DNA of 64,000 bases from CALBPI01 sp038524795 (lineage in GTDB: Bacteria > Pseudomonadota > Gammaproteobacteria > Steroidobacterales > Woeseiaceae), in contig JBCBIJ010000013.1 in the NCBI GenBank assembly GCA_038524795.1, positions 32,847 to 96,846 on the forward strand. The letters run 5' to 3'. A model generated the notes under the pieces. That model had not been told where the DNA came from. It was given only the letters and a program-made list of their open reading frames with translations, and did no database searches. Made by a program: the position numbers and the translations under genes. The stretch's first letter is position 1, and each line of letters opens with the position of its first letter. Below, one piece after another: positions 59,984-64,000 of this stretch.

Positions 59984-60325
59984 TTATGGGTCGCAACTGC
60001 CAGAGACAAAACACAGGGTAAGCCACTGAATGTGCAATCCGAGATAACCAGCCGCAAATGCAACAGGCGCGACAGAAGCGATCATCTTGGTGACTGATGT
60101 GTCACGGCTACAGAACCAAAGCGGCGCAACTGCAATGGCAATCGCAATTGCGTATCCCAGCGCCCAGGCTGCACGTGCAGTGTTCCCTGACGGTGGACGC
60201 GGGAACACTGAAATTGCTACGACAGAAATGGTAGCCCATACCAGAGTTGCGAGTGCGAGCTGCCAACCTCGACCCCCTATCTTGAACACAATGGCACAGG
60301 CGACAGCAATTCCGGCAAGAGCCAC
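59984..60325 (-). CDS. Four-helix membrane protein, start uncertain
   Basis: The frame encodes about four hydrophobic helices (GIAVACAIVFKIGG, LALATLVWATISVVAI, AAWALGYAIAIAIAVAPLWF, ASVAPVAFAAGYLGLHIQW). No ATG is in frame; GTG at 60325 would begin inside the first helix, and the hydrophobic reading continues upstream (TVAFLVVQG). A rare start or a decayed start is likely. No family is recognised. Confidence 0.55.
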   Translation of the reverse strand: MALAGIAVACAIVFKIGGRGWQLALATLVWATISVVAISVFPRPPSGNTARAAWALGYAIAIAIAVAPLWFCSRDTSVTKMIASVAPVAFAAGYLGLHIQWLTLCFVSGSCDP

Positions 60326-60473
60326 CCCCTGGACGACAAGAAATGCGACCGTTTCGTTGATCTGAAGCCTCCCAACTCTCGTGGGTCTGAGTGTCGGCTA
60401 CCGGTTAATAGCGCTGTAGCTGCAGCGGCAGACGGAGCCCGCTGTGCCGGCCAGCAGAGGCGTTTCCTGCGCG

Positions 60474-60575
60474 GCATAACGTCGGAGCTCAGACGCACGG
60501 ACACAGCCGGCGTGGCACTTGCGCATCCAAGAGACATGACGGATGCCCCGCGTCGGCAGCAGTGACCGTTCAGGT
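60474..60575 (-). repeat. attC, type A3
   Basis: R' is GTTATGC; R'' is degenerate (ACCTGAA). The adjoining leader (60440-60473) resembles the one at 62045-62080. Confidence 0.85.
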
Positions 60576-60578
60576 GGA

Positions 60579-60980
60579 CTAGATATGTTTGAGCAATGCG
60601 TCATGCTTCCCGCCCATGAACAGGGCTAGCGCTTCGCGAGCCTCCGCTTCTGTGAGCTCGCGGGTCCGCGGCGATTCATGCGTCTTTCCGCGCAGCTTAC
60701 TCAACCAACCTGGGTTCTCTATCGGATATCGATACTCATTAACGAACCTCAGCGTGTCACCCGCGAGGTACGCCGACACCCAGAAAAGCTTGTCTGAGGT
60801 CGGGTCTTCAAGAGAAAGCGTGGGCGCACACATCTCGGTCTGGGCCGCGGTAACGGCCTCAGAATGCCACGGCTTCTGATCAAAGTGACCCAAGACGCGC
60901 TCTAGCTCCGCGAGACCATGGTCTTCAACTTTCTCGAAGTCCGTGCCGCCGAATTGCTCGGTCATTTTTATCGAAGTCAT
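60579..60980 (-). CDS. Cassette protein of unknown function
   Basis: The 133-residue soluble protein has DKLFWVSAYLAGDTLRFVNEYRYPIENPGWLSKLRGK in the middle and a helical C-terminus (TEAEAREALALFMGGKHDALLKHI). No family is recognised. Confidence 0.7.
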   Translation of the reverse strand: MTSIKMTEQFGGTDFEKVEDHGLAELERVLGHFDQKPWHSEAVTAAQTEMCAPTLSLEDPTSDKLFWVSAYLAGDTLRFVNEYRYPIENPGWLSKLRGKTHESPRTRELTEAEAREALALFMGGKHDALLKHI

Positions 60981-60986
60981 GAGTCT

Positions 60987-61088
60987 ACCTAAAGTCGAAA
61001 TTCAGCTGCGATTGACGCAGATGTGGTTCTGGCGACGGCCAGAGGCTCAGCTGGGTCAATCGTCAGCTGCAGCGTTTTGCTGGGCCTC
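60987..61088 (-). repeat. attC, type C, degraded cores
   Basis: R' reads TTTAGGT and the R'' core is not recognisable, but the body matches the type-C sites at 43584 and 56639. Confidence 0.75.
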
Positions 61089-61449
61089 ATGAGACAACCT
61101 TCAATTGCGAGGAATACGGCGGCGCTGGTCCCGGACCGTCGTCGCGCTCCGCTGGCGGTGTCATCTCCGAATCCCACCTGACAAATCTCGCCACTTTGAG
61201 CGGCGACTTCAAGTACTGGCGTAACGACGAGAGTCTCTCACCAACTGTCATCGACGTGTCGATCACGAACGGCTGGCTCAATAGCTCTTCGACGTCCTTG
61301 GGCGCTTGAGAGGCTATATGAAGCCTAACGGCGGTAACGAACTCTTGGACTTCGGCAATCTCGAAGGTGAAATCATCGATCGTGTGGATTTCGACGAGCA
61401 CACCGATACGGTGATCATGACTGTACGTGACAATGAATTTTTGGAGCAT
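61087..61449 (-). CDS. Cassette protein of unknown function
   Basis: The 120-residue soluble protein has an alpha/beta pattern (FIVTYSHDHRIGVLVEIHTIDDFTFEIAEVQEFVTAVRLHIAS) and ends in a Pro-rich tail. It begins like a dimerisation domain, but no family is assigned. Confidence 0.68.
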   Translation of the reverse strand: MLQKFIVTYSHDHRIGVLVEIHTIDDFTFEIAEVQEFVTAVRLHIASQAPKDVEELLSQPFVIDTSMTVGERLSSLRQYLKSPLKVARFVRWDSEMTPPAERDDGPGPAPPYSSQLKVVS

Positions 61450-61458
61450 CGACCTGAG

Positions 61459-61560
61459 ACCTAACGCCGGAGCTCAGAGGCACGGACGCGACTGGCGCAG
61501 GCCTTGCGCATGCAAGGGCTGTGACGGACACCTCGTGTGATCTCTAATGACTGGTTACGC
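61459..61560 (-). repeat. attC, type A1
   Basis: R' GTTAGGT is intact; R'' is GCGTAAC. Confidence 0.9.
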
Positions 61561-61611
61561 CGCGCTTTGCTCATGCCTCAGATCGTATCCTATCGAGGGC
61601 AGCTTTCGGCC
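61561..61611. repeat. Cassette tail repeat
   Basis: Starts with CTTTGCTCATGCCTCAGATC and ends CTTTCGGCC. It is nearly identical to the copy at 59908-59958. Confidence 0.8.
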
Positions 61612-61647
61612 CGAAGCGGCGGTTGGAAAGACCAAGCATGGCCATAG

Positions 61648-61992
61648 CTAAAGCAGTTGGGTGGCGGCTGTCTTGATTAGCAAGTACGCGAAAACCGCCA
61701 GAGCCATGTATCGAAGAGCTCTCACCACAGGCTTGTTCTCAAATTCACGCATGGATTCCCGGGTCTCATTCTGTTGCTCTGGGGTCCTTCCCCTGCGCCA
61801 GAACACTGTGGATATCTGAGCAACAAGAACGCCGAGAATCAGCAGACCTACGCCTACTTTTGGGAAGAAGAACATCGTGCCGAAAGACACGATAGCCCAG
61901 ACGATGATTAGTATGCCTGGACGAGCTTCTTTAGCGGAAAGCTGTCGATTCCAAGATGGTTGGTTTTTTTCTCGCATAGCGCCATGAGTCAC
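61648..61992 (-). CDS. Membrane protein of unknown function
   Basis: The 114-residue protein has an N-terminal polar region, a long hydrophobic hairpin (ILIIVWAIVSFGTMFFFPKVGVGLLILGVLVAQISTVFW), a charged loop (RRGRTPEQQNETRESMREFENK) and a C-terminal helix. No family is recognised. Confidence 0.7.
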   Translation of the reverse strand: MTHGAMREKNQPSWNRQLSAKEARPGILIIVWAIVSFGTMFFFPKVGVGLLILGVLVAQISTVFWRRGRTPEQQNETRESMREFENKPVVRALRYMALAVFAYLLIKTAATQLL

Positions 61993-62080
61993 TCGACGGC
62001 ATTCAGAATCGTGACTGTCCGGAATGGGTCAATAGTGGACACTGCCCGCAGTGGCAGCGAGCCGTGACGTATCCTTCGCG

Positions 62081-62182
62081 GCATAACGCCGGGGCTTAGA
62101 CGCACCGACGCGACTGGCGCAGGCCTTGCGGATGCTAGGGCTGTGACAGGCGCCCCGTGTCAGCTGCGGTGACTTGTTGCAC
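62081..62182 (-). repeat. attC, type A1
   Basis: R' is GTTATGC and R'' GTGCAAC. The adjoining leader (62045-62080) resembles that at 60440-60473. Confidence 0.88.
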
Positions 62183-62213
62183 TTAGGCTGAGATGCCAAA
62201 GCCATTCGCTCCA

Positions 62214-62744
62214 CTACTCATCCAATCCGCTCCGCTCGACGGCTCGACGACGCTGAGTTTCCTTTAGTCGCTCCAGGGCGCCGATTTCGCAGTCGATCCT
62301 ATGTTGTCGAGCGCTCTCAATGGCTGCATCGTCCAAATAATCGGAGAGCTGGTCCCGAAGATCGTCTAGCCGGTCCAATACGCTTGGAGAGATTGACTCC
62401 GTGCCACAGACGCCGTCTAGCATGCGACGGAACTTTTGACTCTCAAGAGCCTTACTCTCAACACTGCCTATCCAGGCCTCCCCCGCATGGACAAATAAGT
62501 GCTGCAGCGGGCCTACAGCGATCGCGGCGAGTTGGAGGTCAGTCTGCGCCAGATTCGTCGCAATCCGAGCGAAATTCCACTGCATCTCTGGCGGGCAGAA
62601 GAAGCTCATAGCGGTAACACCCTCGCTCCACTCCCCAACGGAGTTGAGTTGCGTCTCTTCGACTTCCTGCAACCACGCTCGGGCCACTGCGATCACATCC
62701 GGCTCACTAAGTCGGAGCCACTTGCGAAGTACGGGATTCGTCAC
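62214..62744 (-). CDS. DUF6869-like cassette protein
   Basis: The 176-residue protein contains MQWNFARIATNLAQTDLQLAAIAVGPLQHLFVHAGEAWIGSVESKALESQKFRRMLDGVCG, which follows the DUF6869 pattern I recall (GPL..LL..HG...I..VE..A....FR..L). The C-terminus is a charged helix. The role of the family is unknown. Confidence 0.75.
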   Translation of the reverse strand: MTNPVLRKWLRLSEPDVIAVARAWLQEVEETQLNSVGEWSEGVTAMSFFCPPEMQWNFARIATNLAQTDLQLAAIAVGPLQHLFVHAGEAWIGSVESKALESQKFRRMLDGVCGTESISPSVLDRLDDLRDQLSDYLDDAAIESARQHRIDCEIGALERLKETQRRRAVERSGLDE

Positions 62745-62754
62745 CGCGACCTAC

Positions 62755-62856
62755 GTGTAACGCCGGGGCTCAGACGCACCGACGCAGCTGGCGCGAGGCA
62801 TGCGCATGCATGGCACGTGACAGATGCCCGGTGTCGGTTGCAGTAACTGGTTATGC
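62755..62856 (-). repeat. attC, type A2
   Basis: R' is GTTACAC and R'' GCATAAC. The preceding gene's TAA stop lies in R''. Confidence 0.9.
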
Positions 62857-63126
62857 ATCTCGGTCTCGATAGATTTTACGCAGGGTAAGAACTGAGTAGA
62901 GAGCAAGCCCGAAAACAACCCATTGAATTGTATACAGGGAATACATGGCGTCAGTCACGGCCGGAACCCGAACAAATGCGAGATACGCGTAAACGGTCAC
63001 AAACAAGACAGACAGCGCAACGTAGACCGCCGCGCGTTGAGGAACAAGCCATCTCAAAAGCCACGCCAATGGCAAGAGAATCGAGAGCAAAGCGATCAGC
63101 TTCATGATCACGCTAGCGCTGTTCAC
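62851..63126 (-). CDS. Three-helix membrane protein
   Basis: The 91-residue protein has helices at about 6-26, 31-51 and 61-81 with a basic C-terminus (LRKIYRDRDA). The TAA stop is within the attC R'' core. No family is recognised. Confidence 0.7.
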   Translation of the reverse strand: MNSASVIMKLIALLSILLPLAWLLRWLVPQRAAVYVALSVLFVTVYAYLAFVRVPAVTDAMYSLYTIQWVVFGLALYSVLTLRKIYRDRDA

Positions 63127-63141
63127 GCGAGCGTCCCTGAT

Positions 63142-63243
63142 GCATAACGCCAGGGCTCAGACGCACCGACGCAGCTGGCGCGAGGCATGTGTTTGCATGG
63201 CTCGTGACAGATGCCCCATGTCGGCTGCAGTGACTGGTTAGGC
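63142..63243 (-). repeat. attC, type A2
   Basis: R' is GTTATGC and R'' GCCTAAC; both are intact. The preceding gene stops in R''. Confidence 0.92.
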
Positions 63244-63627
63244 TTCATGATTGCCCGTTTCTTGCTGCCCCGAAAGTACCAACGGTGGGCCATCTTTATC
63301 GCACGGCATCACAGTAACTTCTCCAACCGAACGGACTTCCATCTCTATCTTGGATCGGAAGCCGCAGACATATTCAGCAGGATAGCCAACGAGCTCAGGG
63401 ATGGGAAAAAACGTGATCCGCTCTCCTTCCGCCTCCAACGCGAATCCGAAGTTGAGCCCACGAAATTTCTCCGACCTCCCAGGCTCCAGAATTGTCTGAG
63501 TGCCATCGAATAGAACGGAAACTCGTACTGCCAACTTGTTGGTAAGCGTTACAGGATTGGCGTAGCTGCACCCGAGCACAAGTGCGGCGAGGACTCCAAC
63601 TACGATGAGCTTAAACGAGGCGCGCAT
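63238..63627 (-). CDS. Cassette lipoprotein of unknown function
   Basis: The 129-residue protein has a signal peptide with lipobox VLGC and a beta-rich domain (NPVTLTNKLAVRVSVLFDGTQTILEPGRSEKFRGLNFGFALEAEG). No family is recognised. Its TAA stop is in the attC R'' core. Confidence 0.72.
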   Translation of the reverse strand: MRASFKLIVVGVLAALVLGCSYANPVTLTNKLAVRVSVLFDGTQTILEPGRSEKFRGLNFGFALEAEGERITFFPIPELVGYPAEYVCGFRSKIEMEVRSVGEVTVMPCDKDGPPLVLSGQQETGNHEA

Positions 63628-63630
63628 GAA

Positions 63631-63729
63631 GCCTAACGCCGGGGCTCAGCAGCGAATGACGCTGGCGCGGGCTTGGCGGCAGCCAAGATCGCGACAGGGT
63701 CAAGCGTCTGCTGCAGTGACTGGTTAGGC
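63631..63729 (-). repeat. attC, type B
   Basis: R' GTTAGGC and R'' GCCTAAC are perfect. It is the best-conserved site in the window. Confidence 0.93.
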
Positions 63730-64000
63730 TGCATATAGCGCCGGCTGAAAATGGAGGAAATCATCGGATGCCTCTGGACTCCATGGCCACACGCCACTCG
63801 TAGAGGGATAGACCAGCTGCAGCATACGAAAGTCCAGGCCATCGTGAAGCCAAATCCCCCATCCAAAGTAGTCTCGATAGTTCTTCGTCTCGACAAGTCG
63901 AAAGCAGACATCGAATCCTTCGAGAAAACCTGAGTACATCTTACCCGGCTCGAACACCTCACCATCAGAAACGCGTCCCGCATAGTCATTGAGCATCGAG
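63724..64000 (-). CDS. DUF4262-like protein, cut by the window edge
   Basis: The visible 90 residues end at the attC R'' core (TAA stop). The segment FEPGKMYSGFLEGFDVCFRLVETKNYRDYFGWGIWLHDGLDFRMLQLVYPSTSGVWPWSPEASDDFLHFQPAL follows the DUF4262 pattern. The N-terminus lies beyond 64,000. DUF4262 proteins are common in mobile DNA and uncharacterised. Confidence 0.75.
   Translation of the reverse strand, partial: SMLNDYAGRVSDGEVFEPGKMYSGFLEGFDVCFRLVETKNYRDYFGWGIWLHDGLDFRMLQLVYPSTSGVWPWSPEASDDFLHFQPALYAA

Larger units (their letters stand above)
42663..64000 (-). mobile_element. Distal part of a chromosomal integron cassette array
   Basis: About 29 related attC sites or remnants follow small genes from 42663 to the right edge. 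On the minus strand each intact site runs R'' (RYYYAAC) to R' (GTTRRRY), as expected after a cassette gene. The reading direction places attI and intI to the right, outside the window. The left end abuts the ECF sigma gene, 15 bases after its stop. Most cassettes are single-gene, 300-800 bases. Confidence 0.92.

Noticed and set aside
60398..60604. Minus-strand frame covering the attC at 60474
   Set aside because: It is produced by reading the attC and leader sequence (the recurrent SLQPT-like and RRYAA-type peptides) and is not an independent gene.
62029..62214. Short minus-strand frame over the attC at 62081
   Set aside because: Same attC/leader read-through as at 60398; it supports the shared leader but not a gene.
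42663..63729. Regularly recurring repeats could be a CRISPR array
   Set aside because: The repeats are about 100 bp, imperfect, carry RYYYAAC/GTTRRRY ends and are separated by genes of variable length rather than short unique spacers.

Overview
The window looks like a chromosomal segment of a mesophilic, probably marine or sediment gammaproteobacterium of moderately high GC. The gene families support this (SelO, CreD, a TfoX C-terminal domain, a PQQ-type sugar dehydrogenase, small DUF proteins, a Ser/Thr kinase beside an ECF sigma factor). No single gene fixes the genus. No rRNA, tRNA, CRISPR, phage or transposase gene was seen.

Part 1 (about 1-37.5 kb) is dense and almost entirely minus-strand. 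Short genes are joined by 4-base ATGA overlaps or small gaps. Typical products are four GNAT acetyltransferases, four VOC (glyoxalase-fold) proteins, NTF2/SnoaL-fold proteins, cupin, DUF1428, DUF1697, DUF2314, DUF4253, DUF2059, DUF1287 and DUF952 proteins, many 2-4 helix membrane proteins and several lipoproteins. Larger enzymes are interspersed: a 2OG-Fe(II) oxygenase, a carbohydrate acetylesterase, an acyl desaturase, SelO, PhzF, an FG-GAP repeat protein and a HELTH metallopeptidase. Plus-strand exceptions are a 72-residue protein, a sorbosone/glucose dehydrogenase-like lipoprotein, CreD and an MDR oxidoreductase.

Part 2 (about 37.5-42.65 kb) is a regulatory block. It holds a winged-helix/alpha-beta-hydrolase fusion, a Ser/Thr kinase with a C-terminal helical repeat region, a secreted protein made of two copies of a YW...GGP module, and an ECF-type sigma factor divergent from the secreted protein.

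Part 3 (42.66 kb to the right edge) is the distal end of a chromosomal integron cassette array. About 29 attC sites or attC remnants of roughly 100 bp separate small, mostly unknown minus-strand genes. The R'' (RYYYAAC) and R' (GTTRRRY) cores read on the minus strand, so attI and the integrase should lie beyond 64,000, and the oldest cassettes lie next to the sigma factor gene. The cassettes include an L,D-transpeptidase, a SAM methyltransferase, DUF695, DUF6869 and DUF4262 proteins, several lipoproteins and small membrane proteins. Decay increases toward the left end: truncated attC sites, a 4-kb stretch without attC, two broken plus-strand genes, and one minus-strand lipoprotein gene split by an in-frame TAG. 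Four cassettes share a tail sequence, and at least three of them a leader, that are independent of the gene carried.
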